This document shows, in pieces, positions 23,162 to 36,300 of a stretch of 64,000 nucleotides of DNA. Location: contig JAMXBD010000717.1 in NCBI GenBank assembly GCA_024138025.1, positions 186,001 through 250,000 of the forward strand, read 5' to 3'. A program made the position numbers and the translations under genes. Source of the stretch: Combretum micranthum. Lineage: Eukaryota > Streptophyta > Magnoliopsida > Myrtales > Combretaceae. The number at the start of each line of letters is the position of its first letter. The first letter of the stretch is position 1. Below the pieces are notes generated by a model, which was not told where the DNA came from, searched no databases, and worked only from the letters and a program-made list of their open reading frames with translations.

Positions 23162-24043
23162 TGTAAACCCCGAAAACTTTCACAATATTACACGACTCTA
23201 GAATAGAAAGAATGAACTAATTAATAAACCTAGAATTCAACAAAAACCTAAGTTTAGATACATAATTTAAATTTGGCTGGGATAGGATCTATAAACTGAA
23301 TAAAGAACTTCTTTAACCCTAACTGATACCAAAAATGAGATTTCGTATCTTGAATTGATAATTCAAGATATGATTAAAGGAAACTTCAATTTTCAAACCC
23401 GAATCCTTGTCAAACAAATAGATTAAATGGGAAAACATAAATACAGAAATTAAATGACTACTTTTGCACTCAATAAAAACCCGAGACTAAAACAATATGT
23501 AGTAATGAACCTATACTTGGACTTAAACCTTAAAATTCGAGATTCCTAGTTAGTAATAAACTATATTGATAAGATTTCATAGTGGGTATCCAAACCTAAA
23601 ATAATAAATAATTTAGCTTATATATCTGCGGTGATATTAAGTAATTGATCAATTATGTTTATAGTTGGGAAATGACAACTTTAAGATAAATTGTTAGATT
23701 TATAAATACACAACAAAAACATAAACTGGTATATAACTCAAGATCTAGACTTCAAACGAATATTTGAATTATACCATTGTTCAAATTAGGGTTTTCTTAA
23801 GCCCTTGAAGCCTACAAAAATTGACCCAACAAGCTTAGAAAACCTAAATCGCAGGAGATAAAATTTCAAAAACAAACAACCACGTAAAATTAAAACTTAA
23901 ATTTATATTGTTTAATAAACTAAATATTTTGTAAGATTCATTAAAAATATTTTTGTGTAAAAACTCTTATATATTAGCTAAATTATACCCGATTAATGTA
24001 ATAAACTCCTCGAAAATTTAGCTAAATATTATCTAAATAATAT

Positions 24044-24069
24044 AAATATATATATATATATATATATAT
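24044..24069. repeat. (AT)n microsatellite in LTR B
   Basis: An AT run at the position matching the AT run of LTR A at 3046-3067. Confidence 0.9.
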
Positions 24070-25430
24070 TAATACTTGTAGGATACGTTTATACAATTTT
24101 GGAGGGTCTTGATCTTCTTGAATGGAGAGAACCGAAAATTGCTCAAATAATTGAACTCAAGTAAACAAAAATCAACCCATAAGCCAATACAAGTGTGCCA
24201 AATCAACTCCACATTAATGACAAAGAGAACAACTGATGAACAGTAGCAAGTGGAGACAATTCGGATCGATTATGAAAGAAAAACACGCAGCAAATACTTT
24301 TATCTTTCTCTATATATACATATATTAAAGACACTTAAAGAGAAAGCAAACGAATACCATTTCCTCTCTAACTTTCCAGATCCAATCTACTCATGATCAG
24401 TAGCTAAAACAGCCTGGAGATAGGAATTAAATCACACTTACAATCCCAGTATGAATCATAGGAAAAATATTACGAAAAAAACGCTTAAAACGAGCTTAAG
24501 GTGAGTTGATGTATTTTAACGTATTTTCTTTCAAACATAAGGATTGAAACTGACTTCTGAATATCTTAGGAACATAACCAACACAATCAGGAGCTTCATA
24601 TTTCATCGAAGAGGCTTAACGAAGGTGATTTCCGAAATCCCTAGTTCTACCTTGGTGATCTGAAAATCGTGGAACATGTTGTTTTGATGTTCTAATGTGA
24701 TATTTAGGTAGTTTAGTGTCTTAGGAGCTTAAAGGAGCTGAAAAACCGACCTTGAAACATCAGAAATCGGTCGGAATCGACCGAGCTAATCGAGAAAGAC
24801 GATGAACAATTCTTCCTTGATGAGTACAGGGAGAAACACGGGATGTGTTCCACCCATGTACCCCTCGGCGAAAATTTAAAAAAAAATGAGGTTAATTAAA
24901 TCAAATTATAGAATAATTAATGTTATAAGTAATTTTAGGATTATTATTATTTCTTTATTTATTTTTCTGTATAGATTATAAATAATATTATCATTTAGTA
25001 TTATAACATCAAAATTTCTGAAAAATTAAGTTTAAAAATGAAATTTTTTTTTGTATTATTAAATATATGATATTTAAATTTATATAATGAGCCTATTAAC
25101 ATTAACAAGAAAAGATTATTAGCAATATAAATCATCTTTGTTAGTTAATCCAAGTTTATTAATTTTTATAATTATAATTGCTAATATTCTTAATATTATT
25201 TAGAGAATTCTTAAATTAATAATTTCTTTTAAATTATCATTTCTTAAATAATCTTATATGTGATCTCTAAAATAAAAACTCAAAAGTTAAGGTTAAAGCT
25301 ATTTTAGTAATATTATTATGGTAAGAATTTACAAATTAGTATTGATTAAATTATAAGACAAATATTACAAGTATTGTTATTTTGAAAAGCATTTGTTTTA
25401 CTTTATTTTATTTTATTGTCTTTTTCGGAA

Positions 25431-25520
25431 TTATTATTATTATCATTATTATTATTGTTATTATTATTAATATTATTATTATTGTTATTGTTATTAATTG
25501 CTATTGCTTTTATTATTTGC
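25431..25520. repeat. (TTA)n trinucleotide tract
   Basis: Imperfect TTA/TTG triplets in the AT-rich stretch specific to LTR B. Confidence 0.85.
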
Positions 25521-27227
25521 GAAAAATTAGAAAATTTTGTAAATAATTATAATTAAGTTAGCAAATCTTTATATTAATAAGTTTATTTTCATTAAGATTG
25601 TATTTAATTAGTTTATAGGAAAAATTACGAGTTTAGTAAATACTAAATATGTATTTAAATAAATGATTGTAAATAATTAGATAGCAATGAAAATTTAAAA
25701 TTTGTTAATATAGAGATATCTATATTTTACGAGAAAAATTTATTAAGTAAATAAAAAGGAAATTGATAGTTTTAAACAATGAAAATAAATTAACTAAATT
25801 GTTAAAATTTCCTGAATACCCAATTAGTAGATGTAAATATCAAACCAAAATCAAATCAAGTAACTTAAGATAAAAAGTGAATTAGTGCTTAAGTATCGCA
25901 AAATCTTCAAAGAATTAGTATAATAGTAAAAAAAAAAAAAAAAACCAGCAGCACATTAGGACACTCAGACAAGCATAGGAGTTAGGTTATATAGTCTTGT
26001 ATCATTAATAATTATATTAATCAACTTAATAGGTAACTTGGGTATTGGTGAGGACTTTCCTGACGATTACTATGACTGAACAACATGAGCAGGTGAGTAA
26101 CTCAGTCTTACTATATTGGTTGTGCTTGTAAAGCTAGTGAACCTTAAAACAAAGATAATAAAAATTTGGTCTACTGTTTGGTTTGTGGAAATTGTGTATT
26201 GTATTGATTGCCAAGTCACTCTATTAGAAGTGATAACAGAATTGTATATGGCTATATTGCTTTTATAACATGATTGAATGTTTGTAATGCTTGATCACCT
26301 TCAAATTGATTAAAAACTACTGGTACCATAAAGGAAATTTGACATTCATTACATATTTTGCATAAATAGCATTGAGTAAGTGGTAGCCTACTACGTGTTA
26401 GTTTTTCGGATCTCTGGTAATGCTTGGATTATCTAGCCAAGAGAGCTATTAGTTAATTGCAAGATTACCTTTGTTTTGTTAATACCATAGGAACAAAATG
26501 GTAAACGAAGGACGCCGCTTATGATATTGCATGGAAATAACTAACACTTAGTGGAGTTTCTAAAGCTAAATCAAGAAATAAATAACAAAACACAATAAGT
26601 TCAAGAGATAACTAAATTGAACATTATTGTTTCCTGAAAGCTTAGTCTCTCCTGGGTGGGTGGACCATAGATTGTGATCCTTCAACCCCGATGGGAGGGC
26701 GTAAATCTTCATCCTGTTTGGATTCCGGGTTATCCAAGTTTGTATTGTACACATGTTTGATTGATACATTTCATATGATTGTTAAATAACTTGTATATAT
26801 TATGTGGTAAGTTCTAGTTATTCACTGAGCTCGTGGTTTAGCTCATACTCCAACAGCCCTTTCAGGTTTACTCTGCAACCCCGACTCATTACTACCAGGA
26901 GCATGGTCCCGGTAAGAAATTAGAAACTAGAAGCTTAAAGACTAGTATAGGATCAGAATATATGTATCTCTATTTACATTTTAGTTGCAAGTATCTTGCA
27001 TTAGAATCATTAACTATGTGTTGCAGGAGTTTATAGAAAGCATATGGTCTGTAATATTTTATTAAAGTGATGGTTGTTTACTAATTTATGCCTTCTATGT
27101 ATTTGTTCATCTTATCCAAGCAACTAAAAGATCCTGTTTATTGAAAACATGTCATTCTCAGAAGGTAAACTAGTAATGGAAATCAAGTGTTTCTTGATTA
27201 CTACTAGGATACCCTCGGGGCATGACA

Positions 27228-29458
27228 GGAGATCACCCTTAAAAGTTACTCAAAGTTAAGGTAATATTTCTTAACCTTAAAATATTTTTCTAGGTGTAAT
27301 ACAATGTATAGTGATGCATTAAAATACATGACAAACTTAGATCATGATAGAATAAGAGATAGATACTCCTTTTCCTTGCATATACATTTCATCATGTAAT
27401 CTTAAGGTTAGATAGAAAGAAGAATAGAGAAACTAACAAATTTAAAAGAGTAACAAGGATGTTTACACTCTTAAACCCTTGTAACTTTAAACAAACTTAG
27501 CTTAAGTACATATGTTGGAAGCTTATAAATTAGCATGACCCCATAAATCTGATGGTTTATATGATAACACAAAGTAAAACCACAATAGATACATATACAT
27601 GATTATTTTAGTTAAATAGAAGTGAAAAATAGATCTATAACCCTAAAGTTAAAAATGGTCGTAATTCAAGAAGAAACCTACATCACAGTCGTAACCAAGG
27701 CCTTGATACCTTAGAAATTAAAATTAATACCAATCGTAGCCGTGATCTCAACTATGACCCTCACTGTGCTTATGTTTTAACCTATTACAGTCGTAATCCA
27801 GTCTGTGATCCTCTCATATCTCACATTTTAACACTCATCACAACCAAGATACAGCCTGTGATCATCTCGGAAATTAAAAACATTTCAAATCACAATTGTA
27901 ATTTCAATCATATTCTTCACTAAGCTATATTAAAGTCTATCACAGGCGTAATATAGGATGTGATCTTCTCGGATTATAAAATTTACATTGGTCACGGCCG
28001 TGATGCCACCCGTTATCTTCTTTAACTTGAATCTCAACACCAATCATGGCCATGATTAGGGCCATTATCTCTCCTGAGCAACAACTTATGCATATCATGC
28101 TTGTAATCTTGACCATGATATAGATCACTACTTGGATCATGCCCTATTTCACCACCACCTAGGTCACGCCCATGGTTAACACTAAATTAGGAAATCGCTT
28201 AAATTTCCAATAACAACTTAGGACTCATGAACACCTATAGGCATGTCACATTTAGTTATATATTTAGTAACATGTGTTTGTCTTATTTCAATAGGAACAA
28301 TAGATCAATTGTCAGATTTCCCATTCGACTATTATAGCAAGTGAAAAAAATGCACATGTGACTAACTTTGATTTTTTTCATATTATTTATGCCTATAACA
28401 TAGTTGCACCTATCTTAATTAACATATAATTGACTATGTGTATGGGAATTAGGAATGATGTGTGCTATATGGAGCTTGAGTGATTAACAAACCTCCATGA
28501 TGAAACTGATAACAACTTATGTGACAATGATTGTGTGACGTATGTTATGGAATGTTTGAAAATTGTTTGATCACCAATTAAATGAACCTAAGCCTATTCA
28601 ACACTAAATTAAAAAGGGCATGCATCGCATAAATGCATATGAATAATAATCCCATTACGCATTAGCATTTCGGTTCTATGGTAATATTGAGTTTTTCTAG
28701 TAAATAGAAAAGAGTGTTGGTTCTACATATGATTACCATTGTTTTGTTTGGTTCCATAGGAACTAAATAGACGACTGAAGGAATACCGCTTATGATATCA
28801 ACATGAAAGAACTAATGCTTAGTAGAGTTTCTAAGTCCTAAAGTTAAGTTGAGTTATAAGACAATTGTAATATATAGTGATAAGAAAGGATGAATAATAT
28901 TCCTCCTTCCTTAGTTCTTAGTCTCTCCTGGATGAGGATCACTCATTGACTAGCTCCTAAAACCCTGGTACGGGGGCGTAAATCTACATCCTGTTCGAAT
29001 TTAAGCTGTACAGGTTTGTACTTCTTACATATGTTTGAATGTTGCATTGCATATATCTATTAAATTAGCTTGCTTAACATTTATTTGATATGTGTTAAGA
29101 TTTAGTTATCTCACTAAGTTGTGGTTTGTTCACCCCCTTATAGATTTGCTTGGATACAGACTTCACCTTGGCTAATATCTACATGAAAGTTGCAGCTAGT
29201 ATGGGTTAGTAGTAAGGTCAAACATGAGTTAGTAGCACTTTAGGTTGTAATAGTATTACAAGGCTAGCTATTTTACAATTATGATGTATTAATTAAGTAC
29301 TTCGAGGATGTTATGTATTGTTGACATTTAAAAGATCTATATGTATCCAATATTTCTTATCTTAAACAACCTTTCGATCCTATTAAATATGCCCATGCCA
29401 CGAAGTGTTCTAGTTGTATGGTGCATATATGTGTCATTCTAAATGTCTCAGACTTACA
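27228..29458 (+). mobile_element. Old Gypsy-like LTR 'C', 3' part
   Basis: Begins with the second GGAGA and continues LTR C. It shares with A and B a CTCCTGG-type block, then GGGGGCGTAAATCTACATCCTG (from 28972), and a CACTAAGTTGTGGTTTG block (29111). The proposed end is AATGTCTCAGACTTACA, comparable to the sense ends of D and E (ATG...GGTCCTTACA). No ORF of substance is present; the 27940-28140 minus ORF crosses the minisatellite. Confidence 0.65.
27660..28190 (+). repeat. Palindrome-rich minisatellite in LTR C
   Basis: About nine diverged units of 50-60 bp carry words such as ACAGTCGTAATCC, GTCTGTGATC, GGTCACGGCCGTGATG and CAATCATGGCCATGATT. Centres such as CACGGCCGTG and ATCATGGCCATGAT are perfect palindromes. 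It lies about 1.3-1.8 kb from the LTR 3' end, as in E, D and A, and its vocabulary is closest to that of E. Confidence 0.8.
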
Positions 29459-29511
29459 AATGTGAATGCCCAGGACTTTAGTTGTCACATTGTGTATCAA
29501 TAATACTATGG

Positions 29512-29904
29512 CACATTTGGTACACATGAATGGGCAGGAATGGAATCGTGATTCTAGCTTCCATTCCCTTTCCCAGTATTTGGAAGTGTTTTTAGAAGTC
29601 GGATTCGCGATTCTTTGGAATTGACGATTCCGACTTTGAAGTGAAACTTGATTCCTCCTTTAAGAAGGCAGAATCACGATTCCATTCCACTCTTATTAAT
29701 TATATGAATGTAATTACTTTTTTATTATATCATATATTAATATTTTGCATTTATTACTAAGAGTATTCCTGATAATTACACTTTTATCCATTCTATTCCA
29801 TGTAATCTTCCAAACATAGGAATGTATTTATTATTCTTAAACTCATTCAATTCAATTCCAATCCAATCCAATCCATTCTAAATAATTCGTGCGTATCAAA
29901 CGTG
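29512..29904. mobile_element. MITE with about 35-bp imperfect terminal inverted repeats
   Basis: The left end CACATTTGGTACACATGAAT and the reverse complement of the right end (CACGTTTGATACGCACGAAT) match at most positions. The inverted match continues to a GAATGGA word. The interior has GGAATGGAATC / GATTCCATTCC inverted words and a (CAATC)n-like tract near 29860. It has no coding capacity. The superfamily is unclear because no convincing target duplication is seen. Confidence 0.65.
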
Positions 29905-32152
29905 ACATCATGGTACTCGTGGGAATGTGACAACGATACATGTGAAATTACCTACAAGTGAAATGCACAAAAAAAAAAATGGCACAGTGATTTTCATACA
30001 TCATATTATTGCAAGTAAACATCCATCCGGCAGTAATAGTAATATACATGACCATGAGTTCATGACCTTTCCCTAAAGAGAGGGAAAACCAATGTTACTC
30101 AATTTTATTAGAAGAGTTGTGATCAAGTCAGCAAGCAAAGGCGTTTTTTTTTTTTTTTTTCCAATTTGTCTATTTTCTTTTTTTTTTCTTTTTTTCCCTT
30201 TTCTTGGCAGAAACCACGTACTTCCAAAGTGTATATCATGTATTTGTTGAATATATAATGTAATATATATATATATATATATGTTTCTTTTTGTATTGTT
30301 GACTAAAGACATTAACACGAAAATTAAAGAATGCAAAAGAAAGAAAGGAAGGATTGCTTTTATCTGATTGAGATTGATTTTGTCTCCGGTGGCTTTTTCT
30401 TCATTAACAAGGTGTATAGAAATATATCATCCCACAAAAATGTAATAACGAATCTCTCAACAGAGAATAAAAATAACACCGGTAATAAAAATTCCATGAT
30501 TCTACTTTAAATAAATAAGAGAATAGAACTTCTTTTAGGAATGATCATTTTTCTTGTTTCCAAGTGGAAGGGTCATCAGAGCTTTTTTTTTTTTAATTAA
30601 AATTAAGTGTGAATTTTTTTTTGTGAGATTTGGTAAGACATAAATTTAAGATATTATAATATGATTTTTTAAAACCCAATTTAATACTTCAAACTAGTAT
30701 AATGGGATGATGGTAGAGTATAGCAAAACAGGCTTAATAAAAAATGTTCTAAGAAGATTTAGCTATATAAACACGAAATAGGGATTATTTAACTAGTTTT
30801 TTCACACTCAGTCTTACTTGGTTGTCCACTGCACAAAAAGTCAACTCTAAAATGGTCTTTCAAATAGCTTCGTTTCAGGATTAAAAGAAAACATTATATG
30901 GACTAATACGATTTATTTATAAAGATAAGCAGTTTCTTTCTTTGTTACAAGTTATTAGGCTTATTCAAATCCAACCGCAAGACCAAGTCCAAAAGCACAT
31001 ATCATATCATAGACATACATACATCCATCAATACATATAAAAAGATGGGATCAATATAAATCGTTGGCTCATCAAGAGCGATCCGGTGGCTTTCAACAAT
31101 ATAAATTCTCATTATCCAAAAGATCTGACAGGTTGAGATCAAAATCCAAAATTTATAAATAAGAGGTTGAGCTAAACTTCTTATTTAGACACATTCTTCC
31201 ATATTTGTTAACTTGAAAACAACTCAGAAGTTCTACTGAAGTACCTTCAAAGAAAATCAAAGTAGTTATTTGAGAAAAAAAAAGGCGAATAAAGAAATAT
31301 TCGAGTCTATTAAATGACTGTTTATTGAGTGCACACATATGGTACACCGAATTTATTTCTTCCTCTTGCTACATCTCTTCTTATCACAAGCACATTATCG
31401 ACCATTTGTTTAGACCTCCGATATAAAGATTTAGTGATGTTTAATTTAAAAGAACGTGATGAATCAAATTGTATTTTTTTTGTTTCTTCAAACATTGGTC
31501 ACAAATGTTACGTACAATATGTTTCATATGAATTTTAATAAACGTCACACTCCACTAATTGCAGAAATTGCTATAGTGATTAATATTACTTAACTTAACT
31601 AATAATATTAAAAGATAAGATGGTAAATATTATTACTTAATCTACGTACCTCTTAAAAAAGCCTACAATGTTTCCGTAGCTTTCATGAATCCTAAAACGT
31701 TTCGCTACAATGTTTCAGTGCTGTTAGTATTATTACTGTAAAAAAAGAACTAGTCTCAAATATGACGATTTGACTCTCTCATATGTAGCCAAAATGGAGT
31801 AGTTGTGATATAAGTAAAATTATATATGGAGATGAAATGCAATAAAAAATGACTGGTGCTCTTAATAAATTATATTATTGCAAGTAAACATCCGGAAATA
31901 ATTTACATGTTCTTTCCCCAAAGAGAGGGAAATCGGTTTAGTCTATTTTAATGAAAAAAAAAGGCCGTGATCGAGCCGACAGGTAAGGACGAACATTTCT
32001 TATTATACACGTCTCGAATCGAATATATAATTAAAAGGCAGCCCGTTACGATCAATTTGGTTCCCAAACTCAGTTTGGTTTGTAAAGACAAAAGAATTAT
32101 TCGTTAGACTTAGGGGGAAGAAAACTCCGACATGGCAGTACATATGTATATG
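29905..32152. other. Noncoding AT-rich interval with a diverged duplication
   Basis: No gene is found. A block near 29990-30130 (TTGCAAGTAAACATCC, an AAAGAGAGGGAAA word, then GTGATCAAGTCAGC) recurs near 31866-31985 with small changes (GTGATCGAGCCGAC). A (T)n run lies at 30146-30160 and an (AT)n run at 30261-30281. The 31153-31347 (minus) and 31329-31538 ORFs show no recognisable protein. Confidence 0.5.
32148..32152. repeat. Target site duplication ATATG, left of Copia 2
   Basis: Identical to 36754-36758. Confidence 0.9.
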
Positions 32153-32388
32153 TGTTGGAAGTGATGCTGAAATTTAAAACTGTTTCGATTTTCTATTAGA
32201 ATAAATGCCTATTATTTAGGAGTGTCTTTGATTTTTTTCAGTATTCGTTACCACGAAGTATGGCACATACTCTTGTGGGCTGTTTTTCTCCTTTCTAGTT
32301 AGAGCTGATGTATGGCTATAAAAGCCTCAAGTTATTATCAATAAATCATTCATTGTTTATTATCATTATTGTTCAAATTATCCTAACA
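32153..32388 (+). mobile_element. 5' LTR of Copia 2 (236 bp)
   Basis: Runs from TGTTGGAAGTGATGC to ATTATCCTAACA. A TATA box GGCTATAAAAGCC lies near 32314. It differs from the 3' LTR at about 16 of 236 positions by eye (near 7 percent), so the insertion is not recent. Confidence 0.95.
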
Positions 32389-32390
32389 TA

Positions 32391-32404
32391 TTGGTATCAG
32401 AGCC
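32391..32404 (+). promoter_or_regulatory. Primer binding site, initiator Met tRNA type
   Basis: TTGGTATCAGAGCC starts two bases after the 5' LTR, the standard Copia minus-strand priming site. Confidence 0.9.
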
Positions 32405-32493
32405 ACACACAGGGGCTTGATTGTGAGAGTTTGGGTGTGACATTAGGAACTGCAGTATCCTAACGTGAGAGAGAGAGTGAAACACTAGAGAAA

Positions 32494-33380
32494 ATGAGTG
32501 ATACACTTAGGGAGTGATTGAGAGATTGCAGCAGAAGGAAGCACTAGTTTCACTTAACCTAGCATCCCCAAGTTTGATGGAGATTATGATCACTCGAGTG
32601 TGTTGATGGAAAATATTTTAAGATCAAAGGAGTATTGGAATGATCGAAACTGGGTACTCTGACCCTAGAGTTAGAGAAACATTGACAGTTGCACAAAAAA
32701 AGGCATTAGATGATCTAAAGTTGAATGGTTTGAAGGTGAAAAACTATCTTTTTCAATCCATTGACAAATCAATATTGAAAACCATTCTTCAAAAGGACAT
32801 CCAAACAAATATGGGAGTCAATGAAGAGAAAGTATCAAGGGTTCAACATGCACAACTCTAGGCACTCCGCCAAGATTTTGAAGTTTTGGAAATGAGGGTT
32901 GGAGAATCCGTTTCTGATTATTTTTCAAGAGTCATGATAGTTGCTAACAATAAAACTATGGAGAGGACATGCCAGATGTTAAAGTGCTAGAGAAGATTTT
33001 ACACTACTTAACATACCAATTCAACTATATTATCTGCTCTATTGATGAGTCAAAAGACATAGACTCTCTTATGGTTGATGAACTGCAAAGTTCTTTGATT
33101 ATGCATGAGCAAAAGTTTCGAAAGAAGGATGGCAAAGAACATGCTTTAAGAGTAAGTTCAAAAGAAAATTTTGCCATGCAAAGAAGAGGCAGAAGCGCCT
33201 TTAGAGGATGAAGTAGAGGAAGAGGAAGGCAAAGCTTTAATCAAGCCACAGTTGAATGTTTCAAGAGTCACAAACTCAGCCATTTTCAATATGAGTGTCC
33301 ATCCTGGGACAAGGAGGCGAATAATGTCGAGTTTGATGAGAAAGAAGAGCTCTTGTTGATGTCATATGTGGAGATGTAAA
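32494..33380 (+). pseudogene. Copia 2 gag (broken)
   Basis: Starts at an ATG reading MSDTLRE and then a stop. Readable gag pieces follow: MIETGYSDPRVRETLTVAQ (32640) with the helical capsid part, and VKVLEKILHYLTYQFNYIICSIDESKD (about 32975). A degraded zinc knuckle near 33258 reads CFKSHKLSHFQYEC, in which the second cysteine of the CX2CX4HX4C pattern is replaced by serine. At least four frame breaks or stops separate these parts. In an intact element this would be the capsid and nucleocapsid that package the RNA. Confidence 0.85.
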
Positions 33381-33394
33381 ATGCAAAAAGAGAA

Positions 33395-36300
33395 GAGGTC
33401 TGGTTTCTGGACTCATGTTGCTCGAACCATATGTGTGGAGATAAGTTAGTATTCAGCAAGATGGAGGATGCCTTCAGACATGTGGTGAAACTTGGAAACA
33501 ACACTAAAATGCATGTACTCAGAAAGGGAAGTGTGAAGCTAAAGATTAATGGAGTAACCCATGTGGTCACTGAAGTATATTATATACCTAAACTCAAGAA
33601 TAATCTCTTGAGTATAGGTCAACTACAGAAGCGAGGCTTGGCAATCTTAATTCAATCAGGAATGTGTCATATATATATATATATATATATATCATTCTTA
33701 TAAAGGATTGATTATTCAGACTAATATGACCACAAACAGAATGTTTGTGTTGATTGCTCAGGTTTAAGTTCAAGAGGAATCATGCTTCAACACTACTGGG
33801 CAAGACATCACCCACCTATGGCACTGTAGGTATGCTCATCTCAGCCACAAGGGATTGAAGATGCTACAGTCAAAGGAAATGGTTAAAGGCCTACCAAAGT
33901 TACTAGAGTCCATGGTAGTGTGTACAAACTGCCTTAAGGGCAAGCAGCATCATGATCCAATTCCTAAGAAGAGTTAGTGGAGAGCAACTCAGAAATTACA
34001 ATTGGTTCATGCAGATATTTGTGGCCTCGTTACACCAGCTTCTAATAGTAAGAAGAGGTACATGTTATGCTTTATAGATGATTTCTCTAGAAAAGCATGG
34101 ATATACTTTTAGTAGAAAAGCCAGAAGCAATTTATTCCTTCAAGTATTTCAAGATACATGTGGAAAAGGAAACTGGAATGTCCATTAAGAACCTGCATAT
34201 AGATAGGGGAGGGGAGTTTAATTTAGTAGAATTCAATGAATTTTGCAAACGAAATGGAATAAAAGGCAATTAACTACCACAGATACTCCGCAGCAAAACG
34301 GAGTAGCCAAACGCAAGAATAGGACCTTGATGACTCTTGTGAGATCGATGCTTTAAAGAAAAAAAGGGTACCTAAGACCTTTTGGCCTGAGGCAGTGAGA
34401 TGGACAGTGTATGTTCTAAATCGGTCACCTACACTAGTTGTTAAAGAGATGACCCCACAGGAAGCATGGAGTGGAGAAAAGCCATCAGTAGAACACTTTA
34501 GAGTGTTTGGCTATGTAGGGCATGTTCATATTCCAGATGCTAGGAGGACAAAGCTTGAAGATAAAAGCATGAATTGTCTACTTCTTGGTGTTAGTGATGA
34601 GTCCAAAGGGTACAGATTGTATGATCCTATTGCTAAGAAAATTATTGTGAGTCGAGATGTGATATTCGAAGAAGGAAGTCAATGGAATTAGGATGCAAGC
34701 AATGAAAAGGAGCTGTTGATGGACTTAGAATGGGAATATAGTGGACACAACACTCATGAAGAGGAAGAATATGAAGAGAACATAGAAGAGGAAGAAGATG
34801 AAGTTGATGAAATAGGGGCTAAACATGTCTCTTCAAGTACTGCTAATGAGGATGGCATGAATGCTAGGGAGGGGTAGAGATAGGTGCCCTCCTTTATGGA
34901 TGACAGACTATGCTTCCAGTGAAGGTCTATAAGAAGAAGAAGAGGTGAATATGGCATTTGTTGCATCTTTAGATCCTGTAAGTTTTGAGGAAGTTGTGAA
35001 AAGTTCGAAATGGAGATTGGCCATGGATGAAGAAATCAAATCCATTGAGAAAAATCAAACTTGGAAGTTAGTGAGTTATCGTAGGTTTATAAGACTAAAC
35101 TAAACGAGCTTGGAGAAGTTGACAAATACAAAGCAAGATTGGTAGTTAAGGGTCATTCACAGCAACAAGGAGTGGATTATACAGAGGTATATGCGCCTGT
35201 AACTAGAATGGACACTATGAAGATGATCATAACACTCGCAGCGAATAAAGGATGGAAACTTTATCAACTAGATGTCAAGTCTGCATCTTTACATGGAGAG
35301 CTAAGAGAAGAAGTTTATGTGGAGGAACCAAAGGGTACGAAAGCAGAGGGAGTGAGCAGAAGGTGTACAAGCTACAAAAGGCACTTTACAGATTAAAACA
35401 AGCCCTAAGAGCTTGGTTTAGTCGAATTGAGTCTTATTTCATTAAGGAGGGTTTTAAAAGAAGTCATAGTGAATAGACTTTATTTATAAAACGAAACAAG
35501 GAAGGTAAAATTTTCATTGTAAGTATTTATGTTGATGATCTCTTGTTCACTGGTGATGATGACGATATGATGTGTAAGTTTAAGTGTTCAATGCAAAAAG
35601 AATTTGATATGACTGATTTAGGGAAGATGAGATTCTTTCTTGGGATTAATGTTTTACAGAGGTCAGATGGCATTTTTATATGTCAAAAGAAATATGCAGT
35701 AGAAGTGTTGAATCGTTTTGGCATAAAGGAGAGCAATTTAGTAGGTAATCCTATAATTCTGGGGTACAAGATATATAGAGATGAGAAAGGAGTCAAAGTG
35801 GGTGAAACTTATTTCAAGAAAATCGTAAGAAGTCTAATATATCTCATAGCCACACGACTTGATCTCATGTTCATTGTAAGTCTGATTAGCCGTTTTATGT
35901 CAAGTCCAACTGAATTACATCTCTAAGCAGCAAAAAGAGCGTTAAGGTATCTAAGAGGAACCATTAATTATGGAATCTTATACAAGATGGGAGGAACTAG
36001 TAATTTGTTGGCCTTCACAGATAGTGATTATCAAGGTGATGTGGAGGATAGAAAGAGCACTTTTGGCTATGTATTTATGATGAGTGAAGGTGCAGTAGCA
36101 TGGTCATCAAGAAAGCAGCCTATCGTTACTCTACCAACCAGCGAAGCCGAGTTTGTGGCAGCAGCAGCTTGTGCTTGCCAAGCTGTTTGGATGAGAAGAG
36201 TATTGAATGAACTTGGTCACTTACAAGAAGGAAGCACTTTGATGATGTGTGATAACAGTTCTGCTATCAAACTATCCAAGAATCCTGTTTTACATGGTCG

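Larger units (their letters stand above)
23162..27227 (+). mobile_element. Solo LTR 'B' (about 4.1 kb, same family as A)
   Basis: Starts TGTAAACCCCGAAAAC and ends CTCGGGGCATGACA, flanked by GGAGA duplications. It is collinear with LTR A except in the middle: the GCCGGC minisatellite of A is replaced by a short GC-rich piece (about 24811-24870). B also has a longer AT-rich stretch (24880-26030) with a (TTA)n tract at 25431-25520. No internal domain is present. The ORF at 26566-26769 (minus) lies over the conserved GGGCGTAAATCTT region of the LTR and is not a gene. Confidence 0.9.
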
